From positions 558,001-622,000 of the forward strand of contig NZ_CP030827.1 in NCBI RefSeq assembly GCF_003597675.1: 64,000 nt of DNA. Reading direction: 5' to 3'. The DNA is from Neorhizobium sp. NCHU2750 (GTDB lineage Bacteria; Pseudomonadota; Alphaproteobacteria; Rhizobiales; Rhizobiaceae). Numbering within the stretch: the first letter of the stretch is position 1; each line of letters begins with the position of its first letter. Positions 42,101 through 50,402 of this stretch are shown here, piece after piece. The notes beneath the pieces are model-generated. The model did not search any database. It had not been told where the DNA came from and saw only the letters and a program-made list of their open reading frames with translations. Both the position numbers and the translations under genes were made by a program.

Positions 42101-43543
42101 ATGCTTGCATTAGCTACATTGAAGGGCGCGTCCTGGCTGATCTTTTCCAGGCTCATCGGCCGCTTCATCGACTTCGTGAACCTGCTCATCCTGGCGCGTC
42201 TTCTCGTCCCCGCCGATTTCGGCGTGACGGCACTCGCCATGGCGCTGGTGCTGATCATCGATACGGTGCTGGAAGTGCCTGTCACCCAGGCGCTGGTGCG
42301 CCTTTCCGAGATCGACAAGAAGCATCTCGATACCGGCTTTACGCTGGCCATGCTCAGAAGTGTCGCCGTGGCGGTGCTGACGATCGGTTGTGCCTGGCCC
42401 TATTCCCTCATCAACGGCGATCCCGCTCTTTTCCCGGTCGTCTGCGTTCTCGCCATCGGCACCTTTCTCAAGGGTTTCTACAGCCCCGCCATGGTCTATT
42501 ATGCCCGCACGATCGATTTCCGGCCGACCTTCATCGCCGAGACGATCAGCAAGGTCTGCGGCCTGGTTGCCGCCATCCTGGTTGTCTTCACCGAGGGCGG
42601 TTACTGGGCGCTGGTGGCCAATTATGTCGTTGCCGCCAGCGTCACCACCATCATGTCGCATGTCTTTGCCCGATACCGGCCGGCCTTCTCCTTTGCGCGC
42701 ATCAATGATTTTGCCGGTTTCATGGGCTGGTTCACCTCGTCGCAGATCGTCTCGGCGCTGAACTGGCAATATGATAGGCTGATGATCGGCGCATATGTTC
42801 CCGACAAGGCGCTGCTCGGACGTTATACCGTGGCGAGCGACGTCGCCAACCTGCCGACGCAGAGCCTCATCGGGCCGGCCCTGCAGCCGCTGATGGCGGC
42901 CTTCTCGCGAATGAACGGCGATCGCCATCGTATCGGCCATGCCTTCCTCAAGGCGATCCGGATCGCCATGCTGATCTGCGTCCCGGCCTGCCTTGGCATC
43001 GCGCTGACGGCGGATCTGGTGACCGATCTGCTGCTCGGGCCGAAATGGGCCGAAGCCGCCCCCTATCTGGCCTTGCTGTCGGTCTCCATGCTGCCCGTGC
43101 CCTATTACCAGACGCTGAATTCTCTCAGCCTCGCTTTGGACAGGCCCGACGTCCTGTTTCGCATAAACCTCATCGATTTCGTCATTCGTACGGTCGCCAT
43201 CAGCATCGGCTTCTATTTCTTTTCGATCGAGGGTGTCGTCTATGCGCGCTTGGCCATGTCGGTCGTGATGGGCGGTGTTTACGCCATCGTGGTCCGGCGC
43301 CTGCTGGGGCTTGGTCTTCGCCGCCAGGTGGTCAATCTTTGGAAGGTCGCCGTGGCCGGCACCGTGATGGTGGTCGCGGTCTACTGGCTGCGCATGCAGA
43401 TCTCGCACGTCACCCTGCCTGTCCTTGCCCAGATGGTGCTCGTGGCAAGCTTTGGTGCGGCGAGCTATGGCGCAACCCTGTTGGCGCTCGGCCTGAGATT
43501 CAGGCTCGGCGGCGGACGTTTCGAATTGTTCGACGCCCGCTGA
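42101..43543 (+). CDS. Polysaccharide flippase (Wzx / MOP family)
   Basis: The product is 480 residues from ATG 42101, with about 12 hydrophobic helices spread along the chain. The opening is ATLKGASWLIFSRLIGRFIDF, and conserved pieces are ILARLLVPADFGVTALA and FMGWFTSSQIVSALNWQYDRLMIG. This is the 'lipopolysaccharide biosynthesis' branch of the MOP exporters. It should flip lipid-linked repeat units across the inner membrane for polymerisation. An upstream TTG at 42050 is in frame but has no better ribosome site. Confidence 0.92.
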   Translation: MLALATLKGASWLIFSRLIGRFIDFVNLLILARLLVPADFGVTALAMALVLIIDTVLEVPVTQALVRLSEIDKKHLDTGFTLAMLRSVAVAVLTIGCAWPYSLINGDPALFPVVCVLAIGTFLKGFYSPAMVYYARTIDFRPTFIAETISKVCGLVAAILVVFTEGGYWALVANYVVAASVTTIMSHVFARYRPAFSFARINDFAGFMGWFTSSQIVSALNWQYDRLMIGAYVPDKALLGRYTVASDVANLPTQSLIGPALQPLMAAFSRMNGDRHRIGHAFLKAIRIAMLICVPACLGIALTADLVTDLLLGPKWAEAAPYLALLSVSMLPVPYYQTLNSLSLALDRPDVLFRINLIDFVIRTVAISIGFYFFSIEGVVYARLAMSVVMGGVYAIVVRRLLGLGLRRQVVNLWKVAVAGTVMVVAVYWLRMQISHVTLPVLAQMVLVASFGAASYGATLLALGLRFRLGGGRFELFDAR

Positions 43544-43886
43544 GCCGCCACGCCTTCCTTCCTGTGTGTCCTCCATCAGGTCCTGCCCAGGCTCTAGCTC
43601 GGCCATGACGGTGTTCCCTGCCTCCGGTCAGCTGCAGGGCGGCAGCTTCATGTGATTGATTGTTCGAGAATCTTGCAGGCGTTCTGTGCTTAATTCTGCA
43701 TCATCTGATTTTATTCTTTGCGGGTGTATTCGTAAATCTTAACAAGTAATAAAAAACCCTTGCCCATCCCCATGAATTATGTTTGTCTTCTTGTATCACG
43801 TGAAATTGCCGGCATTCGAGTAGGGTTTGTATTTCAATGCGGCATCCATCTTGATGGATCTCGCAGAGCGGGTGGCGTGTTTTACT
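43544..43886. other. Spacer between flippase and rfbF
   Basis: These 343 bases hold no supported gene. The part from 43,640 to 43,800 is AT-rich and probably carries the promoter of the rfbF cassette. No clear terminator was found after the flippase gene. Confidence 0.45.
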
Positions 43887-44660
43887 ATGAAGGCAGTTAT
43901 TTTGGCTGGCGGTCTTGGAACAAGACTGTCTGAAGAAACGTCGACTGTTCCCAAGCCGCTGGTTGAAATTGGCGGCCAGCCGATCCTCTGGCACATCATG
44001 AAGATTTACGCCGCCCATGGCGTGAAGGACTTCATCATATGCTGCGGATACAAGGGGCATCTGATCAAGAAATTCTTCGAGGATTTCCGCATGCGCGGAT
44101 CGAGCGTGACCTTCGATCTGTCGACTTCGGACGTCACCTATCTCGACCCGCCCTGCGAGGACTGGCGCGTGACGCTGGCGGATACGGGTGCGGAAACCAT
44201 GACCGGCGGCAGGCTTGCCCGCATCCGGCACCTGCTCGGCAACGAGCCGTTCTTCATGACCTATGGTGATGGTGTCGGCGATATCGACCTGACGGAACTC
44301 CTGAAGTTCCACAGGGACCATGGCAGGAGTGCAACCGTCACAGCCGTGCAGCCGGTCGGCCGTTTCGGTGCCATGTATCTCGAAGACCAGGACCCGCGCG
44401 TCCATGCCTTCAACGAGAAGCCCGAAAACGGCGGAACCTGGATCAGCGGCGGCTTCTTCGTCCTCGATCCCTCGGTTCTCGGCCTGATCGAGGGCGACGA
44501 GGTGATGTGGGAGCGCGGGCCGATGGACGAGCTCGCCAAGCAGGGCGAGCTGATGGCCTATCGCCACCACGGTTTCTGGCATCCGATGGATACGCTGCGC
44601 GACAAGACCGTGCTGAACGAGATGTGGGCATCCCGCTCGGCACAGTGGAAAGTCTGGTAG
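43887..44660 (+). CDS. rfbF: Glucose-1-phosphate cytidylyltransferase
   Basis: The product is 257 residues from ATG 43887. The nucleotidyltransferase signature LAGGLGTRLSEETSTVPKP, VEIGGQPILWHIM and the metal-binding TYGDGVGDIDL are present. WISGGFFVLDP and HGFWHPMDTLRDK also match RfbF. It makes CDP-glucose from CTP and glucose-1-phosphate, the first step toward CDP-linked 3,6-dideoxy or branched sugars. No neighbouring gene is an obvious CDP-glucose 4,6-dehydratase (RfbG). It is the first gene of a plus-strand cassette. Confidence 0.94.
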   Translation: MKAVILAGGLGTRLSEETSTVPKPLVEIGGQPILWHIMKIYAAHGVKDFIICCGYKGHLIKKFFEDFRMRGSSVTFDLSTSDVTYLDPPCEDWRVTLADTGAETMTGGRLARIRHLLGNEPFFMTYGDGVGDIDLTELLKFHRDHGRSATVTAVQPVGRFGAMYLEDQDPRVHAFNEKPENGGTWISGGFFVLDPSVLGLIEGDEVMWERGPMDELAKQGELMAYRHHGFWHPMDTLRDKTVLNEMWASRSAQWKVW

Positions 44661-44678
44661 TCTTCTGGGGGAGGCGAC

Positions 44679-45239
44679 ATGAACTTCACCTCTCTCGGCG
44701 GCTCGGATGCGAAGGTCATCAACCTCAAGGTCCATGGTGACAATCGCGGCAGTTTTGCCCGTGTCTGGTGCACGCAATTGTTTAAAGAGGCCGGCATCGA
44801 GTTTTCGCCGGTCCAGGGAAATACCTCGTTGACCAAGACCCGTGGTGCCGTCCGCGGCATGCATTTCCAGCGGGCGCCATATGCGGATGCCAAGGTGGTG
44901 CGTTGCAGCCACGGGCGCATCCATGACGTGATCGTCGATCTGCGCGAGGGATCGGCAACACTCGGAGAGAGCTTTCATATCGAGCTCGGCGCCGAGGATG
45001 GCAGGATGCTTTATATCCCCGCCGGCTTTGCCCACGGCTTCCAGGCGGTGAGCGAGGATGCGGTGGTCGAATATCTGATGGGCGTCGCCTATCACCCGGA
45101 ATTTTACGACGGGGCGCGCTACGACGATCCGTTGATCTCGATAAAATGGCCGGAGCCCGTGACGGAAATTTCGGAGAAGGATCTGGCCTGGCCGGATCTT
45201 GCGGGCAGGATGCCCTTTCTCCGGCGGAGTGCTGCATGA
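44679..45239 (+). CDS. dTDP-4-dehydrorhamnose 3,5-epimerase (RmlC/RfbC)-like protein
   Basis: This 186-residue cupin protein has the RmlC stretch TRGAVRGMHFQ near 56-66, with the catalytic His conserved. IHDVIVDLREGSATLG and MLYIPAGFAHGFQAVSE follow. The length matches RmlC (about 180). In this setting it probably acts on a CDP-4-keto-6-deoxyhexose rather than on dTDP sugar, since the partner is RfbF. A GGGGGAGG lies ahead of the ATG. Its TGA overlaps the ATG of the DUF4910 gene. Confidence 0.9.
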   Translation: MNFTSLGGSDAKVINLKVHGDNRGSFARVWCTQLFKEAGIEFSPVQGNTSLTKTRGAVRGMHFQRAPYADAKVVRCSHGRIHDVIVDLREGSATLGESFHIELGAEDGRMLYIPAGFAHGFQAVSEDAVVEYLMGVAYHPEFYDGARYDDPLISIKWPEPVTEISEKDLAWPDLAGRMPFLRRSAA

Positions 45240-46594
45240 TGCTGGATGGCGTGTTCAAGATGGCCGACAATGACCATGGAGCTGACAATGGGGCTGACAG
45301 GGGAGGCGCAGCGCCGTCGCTCGACATGATGGCGCTGCTGCGGAACCTGTTTCCGCTGCCGCGCAGTCTGACGGGTGACGGCGTGCGTGCCACGCTCACG
45401 GCGCTCAAGGCCGATCTGCCGTCGCTGGAAATCCGCGAAGTATCGACCGGCACCAGGGTTTTTGATTGGGAAGTGCCGCGCGAATGGAACATCCGCGCCG
45501 CGACCATCAAGACGCTCGACGGTCGCGTTCTGGTCGATTTCGCCGATAACAACCTGCATGTCGTCGGCTACAGCATTCCCGTCTCCGGCACGTTTTCCCG
45601 CGAGGAACTGGCACGTCACATCCACACGCTGCCCGACCAGCCGGACGCCATTCCCTACCGTACCTCCTATTACGCCGAAAACTGGGGTTTCTGCCTGCCG
45701 CATTCCCTTTGGCAGGAAATGCAGGATGAAAGCTATCTCGTCGAGATCGACAGCACGTTGGCCGATGGCGCTTTGACCTATGGCGAACTGTTTGTGCCCG
45801 GCGATAGCAACGAGGAAATCCTGATTTCCGTCCATATCTGCCATCCGAGCCTCGCCAACGACAACCTGTCGGGCATCGTTGTCGCCGCCGCCCTGGCGCA
45901 GCATTATCTGTCGCAACCGTCGGGCAGGCTCGGCATCCGTTTTCTCTTCCTGCCGGCAACGATCGGCGCGATCACCTGGCTCGCCGAAAACGAGGACGAG
46001 CTGCACCGGGTCGTGCACGGTCTGGTCCTCACCTGCATCGGCGATGAGGGCCCGTTCCACTACAAGAGAACCGTCGAGGGCGCCGTCGTCGATCTTGCCG
46101 TCGAGCATGTGCTCGCCCATAGCGGCCACGCTTTCGAAATGATGGAATTCTCGCCATATGGCTATGACGAGCGGCAATATGGCTCGCCGGGCATCGCCCT
46201 TGCCGTCGGCTGCCTGATGCGCGCCGTCCATGGCACGTTCCCTGAATACCATACCTCGCTCGACAATTGCGACTTCGTCACCGGCACGGCACTCGCCCAG
46301 TCCTTCCGGGTGATCCTGGAGGTGATCGACCTCCTCCGGAACAACGTTACCTATCGGCGTGTCGACGGGCGCGGTGAGCCGCAGCTTGGCCGGCGTGGTC
46401 TCTACCGCGCCATCGCCGGGCAGAAGGAAGGCGGCGGCGCCTCACAGATGGACCTGCTCTGGGTGCTGAACCAATGCGACGGGCAGCGCTCGCTTCTCGA
46501 CATCGCGGAACGCTCCAGAACGCCGTTCTCGCGCATACGTGCCGCAGCAGATTTATGTTTGGACGCTGAATTAATCACGGAGGTTCGGTCATGA
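45236..46594 (+). CDS. DUF4910 aminopeptidase-like protein
   Basis: The product is 452 residues from ATG 45236, overlapping the epimerase stop by ATGA. The core is an M28-like zinc aminopeptidase fold. SVHICHPSLANDNLSG carries His and Asp ligands, CIGDEGP the acidic pair and FPEYHTSLDNCDF another His. A winged-helix-like C-terminal part follows (LLWVLNQCDGQRSLLDIAERSRTPF). I recognise the DUF4910/DUF2172 group, which recurs in O-antigen and exopolysaccharide loci. No signal peptide is seen, so it is cytoplasmic. Its substrate is unknown; a role in sugar-nucleotide deacylation is only a guess. Confidence 0.85.
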   Translation: MMLDGVFKMADNDHGADNGADRGGAAPSLDMMALLRNLFPLPRSLTGDGVRATLTALKADLPSLEIREVSTGTRVFDWEVPREWNIRAATIKTLDGRVLVDFADNNLHVVGYSIPVSGTFSREELARHIHTLPDQPDAIPYRTSYYAENWGFCLPHSLWQEMQDESYLVEIDSTLADGALTYGELFVPGDSNEEILISVHICHPSLANDNLSGIVVAAALAQHYLSQPSGRLGIRFLFLPATIGAITWLAENEDELHRVVHGLVLTCIGDEGPFHYKRTVEGAVVDLAVEHVLAHSGHAFEMMEFSPYGYDERQYGSPGIALAVGCLMRAVHGTFPEYHTSLDNCDFVTGTALAQSFRVILEVIDLLRNNVTYRRVDGRGEPQLGRRGLYRAIAGQKEGGGASQMDLLWVLNQCDGQRSLLDIAERSRTPFSRIRAAADLCLDAELITEVRS

Positions 46595-47868
46595 CCATTG
46601 CAAGCATTCAGGTGGAAGCATCGTCGCCGAAGTCCGGCCGCATCACGGCCTGCCGGTCCTGCGGCGGCAGTCACCTCGACACCATTCTCGATCTCGGCAA
46701 CCAGCCGCTCGCCAACGCGCTTCTGGAGCCCGAACAGCTCGGCCTGCCGGAGCCGCTCTTCCCGCTCGAAGTCATTCTCTGCCAGGATTGCGGCCTGGCG
46801 CAGGTGAGTGAGGACGTGCCGCCGGAAATCCTCTTCGGTCAGGATTATCCCTATTTCTCCTCCTTCATCCCGGCTCTGCTCGTCCATAGCCGTGAACATG
46901 CGCTCGATCTGATTGCCGAACGCGGCCTCGGGCCGGATAATCTCGTCGTCGAGATCGCCTCCAATGACGGCTATCTGTTGAAGAATTTCGTCGAGAGCGG
47001 CATCCCGGTTCTCGGCATCGACCCGGCCTCCGGCCCGGCCAAGGCGGCGATTGCGATCGGTGTGCCGACCGTTATCGATTTCTTCGGCCGCGACGTGGCG
47101 ACGAAACTGGTGGCGGAGGGCAAGCGCGCCTCCGTCATGCTGGCCAATAACGTGCTCGCCCATGTCAACGACATCAACAATTTCGTCGAGGGCTTCTCGA
47201 TCCTGCTTGCCGATGACGGCATTGCCGAATTCGAATTCCCCTATGTGAAGGATCTGATCGAGACCTGCGCCTTCGACACGATCTACCACGAGCATTTCTT
47301 CTATTATTCGCTGGCCGCGCTCGAACCGCTGATGGGCCGCCACGGCCTCTACCTCAACGACGCCAAGAAGCTCGATATTCATGGCGGTTCGCTGCGCCTG
47401 CGGGTGTCGAAGACCGAGGGCAAATCCGAGCGGCTGCAGAAAATGCAGGCGGAAGAGGATGCGATGGGCCTCACCGGCTTCGATTGCTACCGCGATTTCG
47501 GCCTGCGCGTCGAAGGCATCCGCACCGATCTCAGGAAGATGCTCGGCGTCTTCCGCGAAGAGGGCAAGACGATTGCCGCCTATGGCGCCGCCGCCAAGGG
47601 CGCCACGCTTTTGAACTTTGCCGATCTGCCGGAAGGCACGATCTCCTATGTCGTCGACCGCAATACCCACAAGGTCGGCAAATACATGCCGGGCGTGCGC
47701 CTGCCGATCAAGCCGGTCGAGGAATTGCAGTCAGCACCCACCGATTACCTGCTGATTCTGCCCTGGAACTTCGCCGACGAGATCGTCGTGCAGCAGGCGG
47801 ATTATCAGAAGAAAGGCGGCACCTTCCTCAAGGCGATCCCCTATCCTCAGGAGATCAAGATCGCCTAA
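46591..47868 (+). CDS. Sugar C-methyltransferase (class I SAM-dependent, three-domain)
   Basis: This 425-residue protein has an N-terminal zinc-binding domain with C-x2-C pairs (CRSCGGSHLD, then LCQDCGLAQV). A SAM-binding domain follows (VVEIASNDGYLLKNF near 115, VLGIDPASGPA). The C-terminal domain has AAYGAAAKGATLLNF near 330 and VDRNTHKVGKYMPG. This is the TylC3/NovU-type layout that methylates C3 or C5 of 4-keto-deoxysugar nucleotides. Its ATG overlaps the DUF4910 stop. Together with RfbF it points to a C-methyl-branched sugar. Confidence 0.92.
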   Translation: MTIASIQVEASSPKSGRITACRSCGGSHLDTILDLGNQPLANALLEPEQLGLPEPLFPLEVILCQDCGLAQVSEDVPPEILFGQDYPYFSSFIPALLVHSREHALDLIAERGLGPDNLVVEIASNDGYLLKNFVESGIPVLGIDPASGPAKAAIAIGVPTVIDFFGRDVATKLVAEGKRASVMLANNVLAHVNDINNFVEGFSILLADDGIAEFEFPYVKDLIETCAFDTIYHEHFFYYSLAALEPLMGRHGLYLNDAKKLDIHGGSLRLRVSKTEGKSERLQKMQAEEDAMGLTGFDCYRDFGLRVEGIRTDLRKMLGVFREEGKTIAAYGAAAKGATLLNFADLPEGTISYVVDRNTHKVGKYMPGVRLPIKPVEELQSAPTDYLLILPWNFADEIVVQQADYQKKGGTFLKAIPYPQEIKIA

Positions 47869-47903
47869 GATTTCCGGCTCGCCCGGCCCATGAACCTGAA
47901 CCT

Positions 47904-47929
47904 CCGGCTGCCGCCTGCGCGGCAGCCGG
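47904..47929 (+). other. Perfect 9-bp hairpin inside the cassette
   Basis: CCGGCTGCC (47904-47912) pairs with GGCAGCCGG (47921-47929) around an 8-base loop. It lies between the methyltransferase and SDR genes. No T run follows, so attenuation or RNA processing fits better than termination. Confidence 0.5.
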
Positions 47930-47964
47930 AAACCTCATCATCCTCGTGTCATCAGGGGTCCAGC

Positions 47965-49011
47965 ATGCGTATCTTGATCACCGGAAATATGGGTTATGTT
48001 GGCCCTGTCGTCGCAGCACATTTTCGTTCCGTCTGGCCGGATGCCGAACTGATCGGCTTCGACAGCGGCTATTTCGCCCAATGCCTCACCGTGCCGGACG
48101 AGTTTCCCGAGCGCGTGCTCGACAAACAGGTGTTCGGCGACGTGCGCGATTTCCCGCTCGAACTCTTGGAAGGTGTCGATGCCGTCGTGCATCTGGCGGC
48201 CCTTTCCAATGACCCGATCGGCGCCCGCTTCGAAAAGCAGACCGAGGGCATCAATTACCGCGCCAGCGTCGATATCGCCGGTGCCGCGGCAGAAGCCGGC
48301 GTCAAGAGCTTCGTCTTCGCCTCGAGCTGCAGCGTCTACGGCTATGCCGAAGGCGGCCCGCGCAAGGAGACCGATACGCTGACCCCGCTTACCGCCTATG
48401 CCCGCTCCAAGATCGCCACCGAGCATGCGCTGGAACAGCTGGAAGCGCCGGATATGGCCATCACCTGCCTGCGCTTTGCCACTGCCTGCGGCCAGTCCCC
48501 GCGGCTGAGGCTCGATCTGGTGCTCAACGATTTCGTTGCGACGGCACTCTCGACCGGCGAGATCAAGGTCTTGAGCGACGGCACGCCCTGGCGGCCGCTG
48601 ATCGACGTCAAGGACATGGCGCGTGCCATGGAATGGGCAATCAAGCGCGATGTCGACAATGGCGGCCGTTTCGTCGCCATCAATGCCGGCCGAAACGAGA
48701 ACAACTACCAGGTCTTCGAACTGGCCGAAGCGGTGGCGCAGGCGATCCCCGGCACCCGCGTGTCGATCAACAAGGATGCGCCGCCGGACCTGCGTTCCTA
48801 CCAGGTCGATTTCACCCGTTTCGCCAAGGCGGCCCCCGAACATCAGCCGGCAGTCTCGCTGACGGAATCGATCAGCCGCCTCGTCGATGGCCTGACGGCT
48901 GCAAAGGTCGCCGGGCGTGAAGTCGTGCCGGCCGCCGCCAAGCGACTTGCGACCCTGGAGCGTCTGATGGATGCGGGCCGCCTGTCCGATGACGTCCGCT
49001 GGGTGAACTGA
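47965..49011 (+). CDS. NAD-dependent epimerase/dehydratase (extended SDR)
   Basis: The product is 348 residues from ATG 47965 (CAGGGG ahead); an in-frame ATG at 47890 would place a hairpin inside the coding region. GNMGYVG is the nucleotide-binding loop, AALSNDPIG follows, and the catalytic set is SSCSVYG plus YARSK. The substrate loop has WRPLIDVKDMARAM. In this cassette it may serve as the 4,6-dehydratase, or as a 4-keto reductase after methylation. It lacks close resemblance to RfbG that I can see. Confidence 0.9.
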   Translation: MRILITGNMGYVGPVVAAHFRSVWPDAELIGFDSGYFAQCLTVPDEFPERVLDKQVFGDVRDFPLELLEGVDAVVHLAALSNDPIGARFEKQTEGINYRASVDIAGAAAEAGVKSFVFASSCSVYGYAEGGPRKETDTLTPLTAYARSKIATEHALEQLEAPDMAITCLRFATACGQSPRLRLDLVLNDFVATALSTGEIKVLSDGTPWRPLIDVKDMARAMEWAIKRDVDNGGRFVAINAGRNENNYQVFELAEAVAQAIPGTRVSINKDAPPDLRSYQVDFTRFAKAAPEHQPAVSLTESISRLVDGLTAAKVAGREVVPAAAKRLATLERLMDAGRLSDDVRWVN

Positions 49012-49031
49012 ACGGCCATAAGGAAATGACG

Positions 49032-50357
49032 ATGGAGCATCAGGGATACGCGATCTTGGGCAGCGGCATGGCCGGTTTCGGCGCCGCCAATGTCCTGTTT
49101 GCCAATGGCATCAAGGCACGCATCTATGACAAGCGGTCGAGGCCGGGCGGCCTGACATCCAGCTTCGGCAATGGCGACGGCTTCGTCTTCGACGAGGGCG
49201 TCCACATTTCCTTCACCCGCAATCCGCGGGTAAAGGATCTGTTTGCGGAATCGACCGGCCAGCAGTTCGAGGTCGGTAATGTCTATTGCAACAATTACTG
49301 GCAGGGGCACTGGATCAAGCATCCGGCCCAGGTCAACCTGCATGGCCTGCCTGTGGATCTGGTGGTCAACTGCATCAAGGACTTCATCGAGGCCCGGCAG
49401 ATCGAAAACCCGAAGATCGACAATTACGAGGACTGGCTGCTCGCCGCCTTCGGCAAGACCTTCGCCGAAACCTTCCCGGCCGTCTATACCCGCAAATATC
49501 ACACGACCGGCGCCGAAAATATGTCGACCGACTGGCTCGGCCCGCGCCTCTACCGGCCGAACCTCGAAGAGGTGCTGCGCGGCGCTCTGGAGCACGAGCC
49601 GCTTGATGTCTTCTATGTCAACGAGTTCCGCTATCCGACGCTTGGCGGCTTCGAATCCTTCATCAGCGGCTTCTACGACAAGGCCGAGGTTCTCTGCGAT
49701 CACGAGATCGCGGCGATCGACACGAAGGAAAAACGACTGACCTTCAAGGACGGAACGACGCATGATTACAAGAAGCTGATCTCGTCGCTGCCGCTGCCGA
49801 TCGTCATCCCGCTGATCAAGGGCGTGCCGGACGATGTGCGTGAGGCGGCGGCCAAGCTTGCCTGCACCCAGGTGGTCGTCGTCAATATCGGTCTCAACCG
49901 GCCGATCGATACCAAGCCGCAATGGTCCTATTTCTACGACGAGGATATCCCCTTTGCCCGCGTCAGCTATCGCGGCAACCTGTCGAGGAAGAGCGTGCCG
50001 GAAGGCTGCGGCGCGCTGCAGGCGGAAATCTATTTCAGCGAGAAATACCGCCCGCTGACCGGCAGCCCGGATGCATGGATCGAGCCGGCAATCGATGCGT
50101 TGATCAAATGCGGCATCGTCCAGTCGCGTGCGGAGATCATCCACCAGAGCGCCATCATGCTGCCCTTCGGCAACGTGATTTTCGATCTCGACCGCAAGGC
50201 CGCGGTCGAGACGGTGCATGGCTATCTCGACGAGATCGGCATCGAATATTGCGGCCGCTTCGGCCAGTGGGGTTACATCTGGACGGATGCCGCCTTCCTG
50301 AGCGGTGAGCGGGCGGCACGTTCGGCGCTCGGTCTTGCCGGTATCGTCGAGGAATAG
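49032..50357 (+). CDS. FAD-dependent oxidoreductase, UDP-galactopyranose-mutase-like
   Basis: The product is about 441 residues. The FAD-binding loop is AILGSGMAGFGAANVLF, followed by YDKRSRPGGLTSSF, FDEGVHISFTRNPRVKDLF and YCNNYWQGHWIKHPAQ. The last piece resembles the UGM substrate region, and the end has CGRFGQWGYIWTDAAFLSGE. This is the second such flavoprotein in the locus. A furanose-forming mutase is a reasonable guess. ATG 49032 is preferred because AAGGAA lies six bases ahead; it abuts ATG 49026. It follows the SDR gene by 20 bases. Confidence 0.87.
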   Translation: MEHQGYAILGSGMAGFGAANVLFANGIKARIYDKRSRPGGLTSSFGNGDGFVFDEGVHISFTRNPRVKDLFAESTGQQFEVGNVYCNNYWQGHWIKHPAQVNLHGLPVDLVVNCIKDFIEARQIENPKIDNYEDWLLAAFGKTFAETFPAVYTRKYHTTGAENMSTDWLGPRLYRPNLEEVLRGALEHEPLDVFYVNEFRYPTLGGFESFISGFYDKAEVLCDHEIAAIDTKEKRLTFKDGTTHDYKKLISSLPLPIVIPLIKGVPDDVREAAAKLACTQVVVVNIGLNRPIDTKPQWSYFYDEDIPFARVSYRGNLSRKSVPEGCGALQAEIYFSEKYRPLTGSPDAWIEPAIDALIKCGIVQSRAEIIHQSAIMLPFGNVIFDLDRKAAVETVHGYLDEIGIEYCGRFGQWGYIWTDAAFLSGERAARSALGLAGIVEE

Positions 50358-50402
50358 CGTGAGGGCGCGTGGCCATCACGCAGGGCAGGCGGGGGGAGTT
50401 CG

